A DNA stretch of 64,000 nt from Maridesulfovibrio sp. (GTDB taxonomy: Bacteria > Desulfobacterota > Desulfovibrionia > Desulfovibrionales > Desulfovibrionaceae): positions 3,676,501 to 3,740,500 of the forward strand of contig NZ_OY780933.1 in NCBI RefSeq assembly GCF_963676065.1. The letters are read 5' to 3'. Positions 54,067 to 62,625 of the stretch are shown piece after piece. A model generated the notes under the pieces. It made no database searches and was not told the origin of the DNA. It saw only the letters and a program-made list of their open reading frames with translations. A program made the translations under genes and the position numbers. The stretch's first letter is position 1. Each line of letters begins with the position of its first letter.

Positions 54067-54816
54067 TTATAGTTTTTCTCCGTATGCGAAGAATACCTTG
54101 TAACTGGCTTTAATGCCTTCCTCCTCCCTGTATAATGCTTCATATTCTTCAACAAACCGACTGTATCTATCTTTCCCCCACGATAACCCCTCGCTGGAGG
54201 CAACAGCCCCGGTCTGCTTATGCTTTTTTAAGAAGTGTTTTACAGAAGGGAAGAATTGTTCATGCCCCTCATTTGCGTAATCCACTTTAATTTCAGACAT
54301 ACTATCAAATAAATCTTTATAAAATTCACAGGACCGCAACTTCTGCACAGAACCGAATCCGGTTCTTGCACTTACATCGGCCAATTCGCAAAGAGTTCCC
54401 TGCGCAAAAATAGCTATCGCAAACCTACCTCCCGACTTGAGAACATCAAAACTCTGCAAAATTGATTTCCGGGGATGGCTGTACCATTGCATCGCTGAAG
54501 AACTGACCAGCAGATCAAACTTTTCACCGACAAAAGGCAATTCCTCGCCATCTGCGGCAACCAGCAATGCGCCGGAGCCCTGCTGTTCCATAAGCATCGG
54601 CCGGACCAGATCAAGAGAGACATAATTGCGGTACGTAATTCGTTTCTGCAATTCCTCGTGCAAAAAACCCACCCCAGATCCGACATCCAGAACATTTTCA
54701 TATTTGCCTTGCGGGCAAAGTCCGGCACAGTTGCGAGCAACGATACGCTGCACGGAAGCGGCCTCGCTGTAACTTGCAGCCGCCTTGCCGAAGCACTGGC
54801 AAATTCTCTTTTTCAC
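54067..54816 (-). CDS. bioC: Malonyl-ACP O-methyltransferase BioC
   Basis: A 249-residue SAM-dependent methyltransferase with motif I VLDVGSGVGFLHEEL and a following LVSSSAMQWYSHP. BioC methylates malonyl-ACP so it can enter the fatty acid cycle and become pimeloyl-ACP methyl ester. It is last in the run bioF, BioH-like, bioC, which supports the biotin assignment over a generic methyltransferase. Confidence 0.85.
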   Translation of the reverse strand: MKKRICQCFGKAAASYSEAASVQRIVARNCAGLCPQGKYENVLDVGSGVGFLHEELQKRITYRNYVSLDLVRPMLMEQQGSGALLVAADGEELPFVGEKFDLLVSSSAMQWYSHPRKSILQSFDVLKSGGRFAIAIFAQGTLCELADVSARTGFGSVQKLRSCEFYKDLFDSMSEIKVDYANEGHEQFFPSVKHFLKKHKQTGAVASSEGLSWGKDRYSRFVEEYEALYREEEGIKASYKVFFAYGEKL

Positions 54817-54823
54817 TTAATCT

Positions 54824-55423
54824 TTATCCCTTGATAATACTCATTAGTTTCGTTTCAGAAATTTTGTGACCACCGGCAATATCCATAATTACAGAATTCT
54901 GAACTATCCCCGCAACCTTATCAAAGGCCTTGCGGCGGACGATTCGGTCCTCTGCGGCGTGAACAAGCGTCAGGTTAGGACAGGAAAATTTTCCATCAAT
55001 CTCAATTCTGGAAGAATTAAGAAAATCAAGTCCGGCGACAAGCTGTACGGTCTGATCAGGATTGTAATCCGGAATATCAGTTTCACCGCAATTTTCATGA
55101 AATGAACGGACCACCGCGGCAGGATCATTTTCCATGCCGGCGATCATTCCCCTGATAAGACGTTTTGGAAAAGAATCCGTAAACGATAAAAACGGCGCAA
55201 TCAAGACAACCCTGTCATAGCCTGAAAATAAGTTGCGGCAGTCTTTTAGCAACATGTGCGCTCCGGTGGACCATCCCACCAGAACATCACCGCCTTCAGC
55301 GATTACCCCGCAAAGCTGCGTAGGTGCAAACCCGGTAAAAGGTATCAAGAAACGGGCAGAAGCTGCTAATCGCGGATACTGCTGCGCGGATGTCGCCCAA
55401 CCACCGACAAAAGTAATCTTCAT
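54824..55423 (-). CDS. BioH/BioG-type pimeloyl-ACP methyl ester esterase
   Basis: A 199-residue alpha/beta-hydrolase. The nucleophile elbow is GWSTG (Ser52), with Asp in AAEDRIV and His in GGHK. It lies between bioF and bioC, so it should cleave pimeloyl-ACP methyl ester to pimeloyl-ACP, replacing BioH or BioG. It is shorter than BioH (about 255 residues). Its ATG overlaps the bioF stop by 1 bp (TAATG), so translation is coupled. The exact non-orthologous type (BioG, BioK, BioJ) cannot be assigned. Confidence 0.8.
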   Translation of the reverse strand: MKITFVGGWATSAQQYPRLAASARFLIPFTGFAPTQLCGVIAEGGDVLVGWSTGAHMLLKDCRNLFSGYDRVVLIAPFLSFTDSFPKRLIRGMIAGMENDPAAVVRSFHENCGETDIPDYNPDQTVQLVAGLDFLNSSRIEIDGKFSCPNLTLVHAAEDRIVRRKAFDKVAGIVQNSVIMDIAGGHKISETKLMSIIKG

Positions 55424-56598
55424 TAAATCCGCCCCGCTTTCAGTCCGGCAAACGCATTTTTGATCTTCTGCAAATCATCGTCAGTTAAATCGGCCCGCAT
55501 TGAAAGCCGCAACCGAGCTGTTCCCTGCGGGACAGTCGGAGGTCTGATGGCAGCCGCGTAGATTCCCTCTTCGATAAGCCTGTCACGGGCAGCAAGAGCG
55601 GAAACGTTATCACCCAGAATTACAGGGATAATCTGGCTTTCCGAATCTCCGCAGTTGAACCCGCATGATTCGAGATAACCTTTCAGCTCCCGGCTAATTT
55701 TCAACAATCGCTCACCACGCGAAGAATTTTCGGCGACAAGCCGTATGGCCGCAAGATTAGCCCCGACAACGGCAGGCGGCAGGGCGGTGGAAAAAATAAA
55801 AGAACGACCTTTGTTACGCAGATACGAGACTAGTTCTCTACGACCGGACACTGCCCCGCCCAGAGACCCGAAACCTTTCGAAAAGGCCCCCATATGCAGG
55901 TCGACACGCCCGGCAAGACCGCGTTCATGCGCTATTCCTCTGCCCTGCCCGAAAACACCTTCAGCATGAGCTTCATCGATCACCAGCATGGTGTCATAAA
56001 AATCGCAAAGATCGGCAATTTCTTCCAGCAGGGCTGAATCGCCATCCATACTGAAAATAGTATCAGTAATCAGAATTTTATTTTCCGCATCCTTCACGGA
56101 TTCCATTCTGGATTTAAGATGCTTAAGGTCATTGTGGCGATAGCGTACATGCCTTGCACCGGAAAGACGGATACCGTCCAGGATACTCGCGTGATTAAGT
56201 TTATCGGAAAAAACAATGCTATGCCTTCCGGCAAAACTATCAATTATAGCCAGATTAGCAGCATATCCCGAAGTGAAGAGCATGGAATCATCCTGCTCTT
56301 TGAATCGGGCAAGTTCCTTTTCCAACTCGTCATACATCCCGAAATTTCCGGTAACAAGCCGCGAAGCAGCAGAACCGCACCCGTACTTTTTTACCGCCGC
56401 AACAGAGGCATGGACAAGACGCTCATCCTCAGCCAGCCCCAGATAATCATTAGAGGAAAGATTTAACAATTTCCTGCCCTTGAAAATGAGTTCCTTAGCT
56501 GCGCCATAATCGAGATCAGGCACCTCCCTGAGCAGGGAAGAATTCTCAAGTTCAATCAGTTCGCCCTCAATACGGCGATAAAAACTTTTTGGATTCAT
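55423..56598 (-). CDS. bioF: 8-amino-7-oxononanoate synthase
   Basis: A 391-residue PLP enzyme. It shows NDYLGLAEDERLVHA near the start, the lysine region HMGAFSKGFGSLGG and the Asp of VIDEAHAEGVFG. It condenses pimeloyl-ACP and alanine. The ATG at 56598 was preferred over 56682 because the extra N-terminus is hydrophobic and foreign to the family; neither has a strong Shine-Dalgarno. No classical BirA operator was found upstream. Confidence 0.92.
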   Translation of the reverse strand: MNPKSFYRRIEGELIELENSSLLREVPDLDYGAAKELIFKGRKLLNLSSNDYLGLAEDERLVHASVAAVKKYGCGSAASRLVTGNFGMYDELEKELARFKEQDDSMLFTSGYAANLAIIDSFAGRHSIVFSDKLNHASILDGIRLSGARHVRYRHNDLKHLKSRMESVKDAENKILITDTIFSMDGDSALLEEIADLCDFYDTMLVIDEAHAEGVFGQGRGIAHERGLAGRVDLHMGAFSKGFGSLGGAVSGRRELVSYLRNKGRSFIFSTALPPAVVGANLAAIRLVAENSSRGERLLKISRELKGYLESCGFNCGDSESQIIPVILGDNVSALAARDRLIEEGIYAAAIRPPTVPQGTARLRLSMRADLTDDDLQKIKNAFAGLKAGRI

Positions 56599-56793
56599 AA
56601 AAGCAAAACCCGGCGGTAATAAAAAGGATATTCCATAAGGTGAAGGAAAAAGGTAAATCTCATGGCCCAGAATAGCAACCATGTTTTTTACTGTGAGAAA
56701 AATTAGTAGATATGTTCAGTGTATTTCTGATAATTATGCATGCGAAACAATCACTTTGAGACAAAAAACAATAAACAGGACTACGGGCTGAGC

Positions 56794-57777
56794 ATGCATA
56801 AGAAACTGATATTATTGATTCTAATAGGAACAAGCCTCTTTTTTTGCGCCTGTATTTCAAAAAACACTAACAAAATCCCTGACAAGCCTGATTACTCTCA
56901 AAATAAATACTGGTCCATCAAGGATAAAAATATTTCACACAAAATTGACCTGTTTTTTGTTCACCCGACAACATACGGTCCACCTGCCGACGGTCATTTC
57001 ATTGCCGATCTTAATAATCAGGAATTGAATCAAACAACCGACCAGAACACCGTGCAGTGGATAACTTCCGCTTTTGCTGATTCCTGCAATATTTTTGCCC
57101 CCAGATACAGGCAGATGAACATTGAAGTACTGCAAATGAGTGACCAGAACATACAGGAATACCTAAAAATTCCAGTATCCGACATAGAAGCCGCGTTCAA
57201 ATATTATCTCAACAATTTAAATCATGGCAGACCATTCATTCTGGCAGGTCACAGTCAGGGGTCATACGTACTCAAAACCCTGCTGCTCAAAAAAAGCAAT
57301 CTGCTGGATAAAAATAAACTGGTTGCAGCCTACCTGCCGGGCTGGACCTTTACTGATAAGGATATTGCCGAACTGGGACTTGAGCTTAGTGAAAAACCGG
57401 ACCAGACAGGATGCCTCATAACCTGGAATACTATCGGTCCCGGTGGCATGTCTCCGACAGTTAAAAAAGATGCCCGTTGTGTCAATCCGCTTTCTTGGAA
57501 TACCGAGACAAAAGAATTTCCGGCATCCAGGAACATAGAAGCTAAAATTTTACTCAGCCCCGGAAAAGAGTTGCATATTAAAAATTTTACCGCCGCCCGC
57601 ATCAATAAAAAAGGTGCGTTGGAAATACCAACACCAGCAATAGAGATACTTGAGCAGTTAAATATGTCTTTAGGAAGTGAAGTATACCATAGATACGATT
57701 ATGATTTCTTTTTCGACAATGTCAGCACAAATGTTAACCAGCGCTGTAAAGCCTATTTGAAAACACTCAAAAAATAA
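56794..57777 (+). CDS. DUF3089 alpha/beta-hydrolase lipoprotein
   Basis: A 327-residue protein with an N-terminal lipoprotein signal (lipobox FFCAC). A DUF3089-type hydrolase fold follows, with the nucleophile elbow GHSQGSYVLK and FVHPTTYGPP near the N-terminus. The substrate is unknown. Start at 56794 gives a clean lipoprotein signal; 56740 is a longer in-frame option. It converges on the prophage genes. Confidence 0.8.
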   Translation: MHKKLILLILIGTSLFFCACISKNTNKIPDKPDYSQNKYWSIKDKNISHKIDLFFVHPTTYGPPADGHFIADLNNQELNQTTDQNTVQWITSAFADSCNIFAPRYRQMNIEVLQMSDQNIQEYLKIPVSDIEAAFKYYLNNLNHGRPFILAGHSQGSYVLKTLLLKKSNLLDKNKLVAAYLPGWTFTDKDIAELGLELSEKPDQTGCLITWNTIGPGGMSPTVKKDARCVNPLSWNTETKEFPASRNIEAKILLSPGKELHIKNFTAARINKKGALEIPTPAIEILEQLNMSLGSEVYHRYDYDFFFDNVSTNVNQRCKAYLKTLKK

Positions 57778-57784
57778 AAAAAGA

Positions 57785-57808
57785 GGCTGGTGGAAATTTC
57801 CACCAGCC
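57785..57808 (-). terminator. Terminator of the prophage tail operon
   Basis: A perfect 12-bp palindrome (GGCTGGTGGAAA / TTTCCACCAGCC). The minus-strand tail is CTCTTTTTTTATTTT, so it mainly stops minus-strand prophage transcription; it lies just before the DUF3089 stop on the other side. Confidence 0.88.
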
Positions 57809-57833
57809 CCTTCAAGATGAACTATACTACCAA

Positions 57834-58058
57834 TTACTTCAAAATTTCATCAACCACATTCCGCCCCAGCACAGATTCAAATACATGCCTGTAATCCTCC
57901 GGGGCTGCACCGCCATCCCGGCAGACACGAATAAAAGATTCCCGTGTCTCGGTGCTCATGAGGCTGACGTCAAAATCCTTGGAGCTGCGTTTTGCCGGTA
58001 TTTCACGGTGGATGGAAACTCCTGCCTGCTCCGTCACCTTATGCATAATCTCGCTCAT
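57834..58058 (-). CDS. Small prophage protein after the tail fibre
   Basis: A 74-residue hydrophilic protein (EQAGVSIHREIPAKRSSKDF). Its ATG overlaps the tail-fibre stop by 1 bp, so the two are translationally coupled. It may be a tail-fibre chaperone or accessory protein, by position only; I recognise no family. Confidence 0.6.
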   Translation of the reverse strand: MSEIMHKVTEQAGVSIHREIPAKRSSKDFDVSLMSTETRESFIRVCRDGGAAPEDYRHVFESVLGRNVVDEILK

Positions 58059-61000
58059 TACGGTTTCTCCTTGATATAAATTTTACCGGATTTGAAAGTC
58101 AGTCCATCCGCCCCGCTCACAGCCAGTGCCAAGCGCTTAAGCGCGGGATCGTCTTCCAGCGTTATCTCCGCCCCGGTAATTTTGAGGTCGCTACCGTCTA
58201 GCGCATAGCTATAACTGTCAGGAGAAAGTGTACAGCGATCAGGGATTGATACAGATTCAGGAACTGCCGGGAGTTCTACTTCAGGTGTAACAGTAGTAAT
58301 GGTTATATCTCCACGCTCTACGTAAAGAGCATTAATCTCGTCAGTAGTAAGAGTACGATTAAAAATACGTACCTGATCAAAAGGTGTGGTGGCATTTAAC
58401 TGACCGAGACGGATTAACTTGCAGGAGTCTCTTATAGTCGGCCCAACAGCTGACATTGCTGCCCTATAGACCTCAGCTCCTGCAACATAGACAACTATAT
58501 CGGTAGCCTCTATGTTGTAGACAATGTGATGCCATTCACCGTCTTGTAAAGGAAAGATCCAAGACATCTCTGGAATATCGCTACCAAAAAATCTAGCCCA
58601 TCCTCCAGGAGACGCGGTGGCTCCCTGTAAGCCAAGAAGGTACTGCGTACCTGAGTCATTCTCAAAGAAGAAGTATTGTTTGTTTGCGGAGCCACCAGTC
58701 TTATACCTTGTGGATATCGCGCAACCCGCTGCTAGATCTATTGTTGGGCCATCAATGAGATACTCAGGATTTAAAGGATACGTTAAGTTAGCAGCTTGCC
58801 CAAATACCCCATCTTCATATGCTACTGAGCCACACAAAAGTGTTGGAGCCACATTACCTAAAGAGTCTAATGTACCATCAAAAGTGTACGAGGCTACACA
58901 AGAGTCATCACCAAACGGTTGTGCAAGATTTGCAGTGTCACCCTCGGCAACAGACTCACTAGCAGAACTAATTTTTATGTCCTGCCCATCAACAATAAGG
59001 TTGTTGTGAATTCCTCCTTCAGTATAAATTTCAGTGGCATGTTCTCCCTCTACAACAATAGCTGTAGTCGTAGAGAATTCATCATATAGTAGACTACACT
59101 CACCAATCTGACACCAATGAGTAGACGCCTCTGTACTCTCGGGATTGATATCAAGTACTACGAGCCTATATTTAGGGTATACAGTTGTATTTTCAAAGGC
59201 AAAATTTTGAGTTTCTGCGTTAGACCACGTAGCTCCTGTAACAGAATGCAATAAGTCCCACGATAACCCATTCCATCCGTGAAAAGTAAACTGTGATGGC
59301 ATTCTCGATAGCATAAGAGCATCTGGAGTCAATCCAAATGGCGCTAGATCCAGACTCGTTACCGGGTCAGTAAACGGTCCAGAGAACAGGAAAACAGGAA
59401 AAGAGTTATCCATGTTTCCATCGTATGATTGTGGACCTGTTGCTGGGTCGCCATCAGCTATATTCCAATCAGCCCACACAGGATCATAAGAGCTACCAAA
59501 TTCATATGAAACCTTAAACCCTTCTGTTGTTCGTGCGGTCATATAAGGTAAGGCACGTCTACCTTTCAAAGTAAGAGACTTTTCAGGTCCGAGAGACTCC
59601 CCTTCTACGCCTGCTCCGACTTTAAGAGTGGCGTTAGATTTTTTTACTGCCACAGCAGGAACACTTGGTAGAGCTTCGGTTAGACTTACAGAACGGGTAG
59701 TATCTGTTGATTCCTCTCCATCAATGCTTGCCCAAATAAATGTTGAAGTTTGAGGTAGCCCGCCACTATCAGCGTCAGCAGTACTGCCAAAGAAAGGAGC
59801 TATACCAGAAGGACCAGACCTAAGTTTTAAGTAGTTATCATTGCTTGGTGTACTAACTTTAAATAGCAGCCAGTAATCATTGCCCACTGTAAAATTAGTC
59901 GTATCAGTCAAATCAAATGTGACCTTACCAGCAGTATTTATATTCTTAGTGCTTGACCAACCACTGGTGTTAGCAGGATCGCCAACAGGGTAAGATGCCC
60001 AAGGTGTAGCACCATCATCATTGTAGAAAGCACATTGCACACCCACGGCACCAGTACCGACAACTTCGGCAACGTCAATCTCTACTATATCGTAGGATGA
60101 TACTTCAGCGGTGAATCCAAGGCAGACATAAGCATTTGCGTCTTGTCCAAAATTTTCAGTTGTATTACCGGACACACTCGCAACGGTGCCTTGTCCCGTA
60201 TCCGCAAAAATAATATCGCCAACCTCGACAGGTTCTTGGGTGTCAAAGCCGTCAAGGCGTGGATTGAAGATATTGAGATTGCCGCTGGTCTGGGTAACCT
60301 CTGGCTGAGCCGAAACAATCTGATTTGTATTATCCGCTCCTACGGAATGGGCGGGAGCATGAACACCGTCAGCGTCTACGGTTGCTCCGGGATAGCCTGC
60401 TTCACTGTCGGCGAATGCCATGGTCGGGCCGGCTTGCACCGGAATATACTTCACCTGCAATTCATACGTAGCTATGTCGGACTGTAGCTCGCCTCTGCTT
60501 CTTCTGATTACTTCCATGATCTTAGGAGTGTCTGCTTCTGTTATTCCTAATTTCCAACTTATGGTGCTGCCTGAAATTATAGCCGAACCAAATCCGAACA
60601 CATTAACATCATACGAAGTAAGATCATCATCCACATGATCTGAGATTTCTATCAAAACGGTAGTTCCCTCCGGGGCCTCAACCGGGCCGGAAAGGACTGG
60701 AACGGGACTGCGCAGCTCAGCCAGATCACCAACAGCTATCTTAACAGCCGCATCTCTTGCCGCTTCCGCCTCCGATTGCGCAGACTGTGCAATCTCACTG
60801 GCCAGTTGTGCGGCAGCACTCATCTCACGAACGGTGTTTTCGGCACTAACCGCTTCATCGCCGGCGGCGACGGCTTCATCCCTCGCGCTGGAAATATTTT
60901 TAATCAATTCCTGCGGAGAAAGACGCTCTTCAGCCGATGTTGAAATCTCATATTTCAAAGCACGGTCCATCTGTTCCTGCAACTGCTGATCCCGCATCAC

Positions 61001-61339
61001 CCCCCGGTCAAATGCTTCATTCAATAACTGAACGGAAAAAGCATCGTTTTCAACCAGTTCCAATTCCTGTGTGTAGGAAATTTCCCGATAAAGGGTAATG
61101 CTTTCACCGACAGAAAGAGGATCACCGGAAACAGGGTACTGAACTTTTCCGGAATCCATGCCTATTCCAAAAATCAGTTTGAAATCTGTACCATGAACTA
61201 ATTTTTTTTCCGTACCTTCACTGTCACGCACTACCGCGCAAAGATCTTCCGTACTGAAAATACGAAAATTAAAATCAAAAAGATTCTGCACACCGTCCCC
61301 GGCAAAGGTTATGGTGTTTCCACTAGAAACAACTGTCAT
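58058..61339 (-). CDS. Prophage tail fibre/spike with LamG-like domain
   Basis: A 1093-residue protein. The N-terminal 130 residues resemble a phage tail-fibre attachment domain (TFAGDGVQNLFDFNFRIF, ISYTQELELVENDAFSVQLL). A helical coiled-coil shaft follows (about 145-200, rich in Ala/Glu), then beta-rich modules, and a LamG/concanavalin-like domain at about 840-1000 (YTFDGTLDSLGN, GEWHHIVYNIEATDIVVYVAG). This is the likely receptor-binding protein. The middle is more AT-rich than the ends, which suggests module exchange. A terminator lies upstream at 61405, so it has its own promoter. Confidence 0.85.
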   Translation of the reverse strand: MTVVSSGNTITFAGDGVQNLFDFNFRIFSTEDLCAVVRDSEGTEKKLVHGTDFKLIFGIGMDSGKVQYPVSGDPLSVGESITLYREISYTQELELVENDAFSVQLLNEAFDRGVMRDQQLQEQMDRALKYEISTSAEERLSPQELIKNISSARDEAVAAGDEAVSAENTVREMSAAAQLASEIAQSAQSEAEAARDAAVKIAVGDLAELRSPVPVLSGPVEAPEGTTVLIEISDHVDDDLTSYDVNVFGFGSAIISGSTISWKLGITEADTPKIMEVIRRSRGELQSDIATYELQVKYIPVQAGPTMAFADSEAGYPGATVDADGVHAPAHSVGADNTNQIVSAQPEVTQTSGNLNIFNPRLDGFDTQEPVEVGDIIFADTGQGTVASVSGNTTENFGQDANAYVCLGFTAEVSSYDIVEIDVAEVVGTGAVGVQCAFYNDDGATPWASYPVGDPANTSGWSSTKNINTAGKVTFDLTDTTNFTVGNDYWLLFKVSTPSNDNYLKLRSGPSGIAPFFGSTADADSGGLPQTSTFIWASIDGEESTDTTRSVSLTEALPSVPAVAVKKSNATLKVGAGVEGESLGPEKSLTLKGRRALPYMTARTTEGFKVSYEFGSSYDPVWADWNIADGDPATGPQSYDGNMDNSFPVFLFSGPFTDPVTSLDLAPFGLTPDALMLSRMPSQFTFHGWNGLSWDLLHSVTGATWSNAETQNFAFENTTVYPKYRLVVLDINPESTEASTHWCQIGECSLLYDEFSTTTAIVVEGEHATEIYTEGGIHNNLIVDGQDIKISSASESVAEGDTANLAQPFGDDSCVASYTFDGTLDSLGNVAPTLLCGSVAYEDGVFGQAANLTYPLNPEYLIDGPTIDLAAGCAISTRYKTGGSANKQYFFFENDSGTQYLLGLQGATASPGGWARFFGSDIPEMSWIFPLQDGEWHHIVYNIEATDIVVYVAGAEVYRAAMSAVGPTIRDSCKLIRLGQLNATTPFDQVRIFNRTLTTDEINALYVERGDITITTVTPEVELPAVPESVSIPDRCTLSPDSYSYALDGSDLKITGAEITLEDDPALKRLALAVSGADGLTFKSGKIYIKEKP

Positions 61340-61404
61340 TAATTACTCCTATTGTAGTGTTAACTCTCTAAATTACCTGCCTTATATTTTCAGTGTAAAA
61401 ACAA

Positions 61405-61438
61405 GGGCGGACCTGAACCATATGATTCAGGTCCGCCC
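61405..61438 (-). terminator. Terminator between the core-protein gene and the tail fibre
   Basis: A 13-bp perfect stem (GGGCGGACCTGAA / TTCAGGTCCGCCC), 8-nt loop. The minus-strand tail is TTGTTTTTAC. It would end the upstream virion-protein transcript before the tail-fibre gene. Confidence 0.88.
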
Positions 61439-61475
61439 GAGGCAGAATTTTACTGCTGTGATTTATCCCCCACCT

Positions 61476-62126
61476 TTAACTGAGCAACCCTCCCGCAAGA
61501 TTAGCTCCCTGTGAAATCAGCGATGACCCTATCGAAGCATTGCTTTTGTTGATTGCTTCCTGCTCCCTGTTATTGTTTAAGATAACATTGCTACGGGCGG
61601 ACCAGAGCGACATGTCGCCGCGGTCAACCATCCTGTTGGAATTAACTTCTGCCTGATACTTTACGATTTCAGCGTCATAAGCAGCCTGACGGATGGTATC
61701 TTCGTGCACATCCACAACGGAACCGGAATCAAGGCGCACTCCCTTGTGACCGGAAACAGAATGGTTGCGACGATAAAGCTCCCTGCGCATGGTTGCCAGC
61801 TTCATTTCCGCATCCTGCTTGATCAGCTTGGCTTCTTTGTTGCTGACCCTGCGATTATACACTCCCTGCTGCATGGTATGATAATTATTCATATCGGACA
61901 TCTGGGTGTTGTATCGTGATTCCCCCAGCTGCCGACTCCCGTTAAGTACGGATTGCCCGAAGGATGTCATCGCTCCCAGGTAATTGACGCCGGGACTCCC
62001 TCCTGCCGCACCGCCGCCCGCACCGGACTGAACGGCAGAGCCACCTACAGTGGCTCCGGTAGTGGCATATGCTACCGTATTAAACAACATTCCGACCCCT
62101 AAAGTTGCTACTGCACCTGTAGCCAT
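61476..62126 (-). CDS. Prophage internal virion/core protein
   Basis: A 216-residue protein with an Ala/Gly-rich N-terminus and a long helical region (about 80-190, QQGVYNRRVSNKEAKLIKQD). By size, composition and position between the gp13-like gene and the tail fibre it resembles T7 gp14-type ejection proteins; the identity is inferred. It starts just 1 bp after the gp13-like stop. Confidence 0.6.
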   Translation of the reverse strand: MATGAVATLGVGMLFNTVAYATTGATVGGSAVQSGAGGGAAGGSPGVNYLGAMTSFGQSVLNGSRQLGESRYNTQMSDMNNYHTMQQGVYNRRVSNKEAKLIKQDAEMKLATMRRELYRRNHSVSGHKGVRLDSGSVVDVHEDTIRQAAYDAEIVKYQAEVNSNRMVDRGDMSLWSARSNVILNNNREQEAINKSNASIGSSLISQGANLAGGLLS

Positions 62127-62127
62127 A

Positions 62128-62625
62128 TCAATTGACCTCCATCATACAAGTTCTCGCCCGCCGCCGGGCACGGAAATAATCATCCCTGCCCATGCGGACC
62201 GTTTGCTGTTCAAATTCAAAACCGCACCATTTATGCCAGATCAAACTTTTTTTATTCCGAGCGCACACCCATGTATCCAGCAACGGGAAAGTGCGTTGCA
62301 ACATATTCAGCAATTTTTTAGACGCTCTGGCAAAAGGAAGAGGGTCTTTTTCCACTTCCGCAGAACCGACAACCCAAGGCGAGCCCACACCCGAGACAAT
62401 TGGAATTACTCCGAAGACAGCCTGCACCCGGCTATCGCGATACAAGCCGTAAACCAACATTGAATATTCCACATCATTCATGATAATTTCACGTATGGAC
62501 ATTTCGGGATGAAGACCCTCGAGATCACGACGGTCCGATTCACGCAGATTAGCCGCCACAAAATCAACATCATCAAGGGTGGGAATTCCCAGCGTGATAA
62601 CGGATCTTCTGTTCAAGCGGCTCAT
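62128..62625 (-). CDS. Phage Gp13-like protein (GNAT-like fold)
   Basis: A 165-residue protein of the DUF2833/Gp13 type (DDVDFVAANLRESDRRDLEG at the start, TWVCARNKKSLIWHKWCGFE at the end). In T7 the gp13 product is needed for assembly of the internal core. The fold resembles GNAT acetyltransferases but an enzymatic role is not known. Its start overlaps the upstream gene's stop. Confidence 0.8.
   Translation of the reverse strand: MSRLNRRSVITLGIPTLDDVDFVAANLRESDRRDLEGLHPEMSIREIIMNDVEYSMLVYGLYRDSRVQAVFGVIPIVSGVGSPWVVGSAEVEKDPLPFARASKKLLNMLQRTFPLLDTWVCARNKKSLIWHKWCGFEFEQQTVRMGRDDYFRARRRARTCMMEVN

Noticed and set aside
56599-56793. A BirA operator upstream of bioF
   Set aside because: No inverted AACC/GGTT pair with the usual spacing was found between bioF and the DUF3089 gene.
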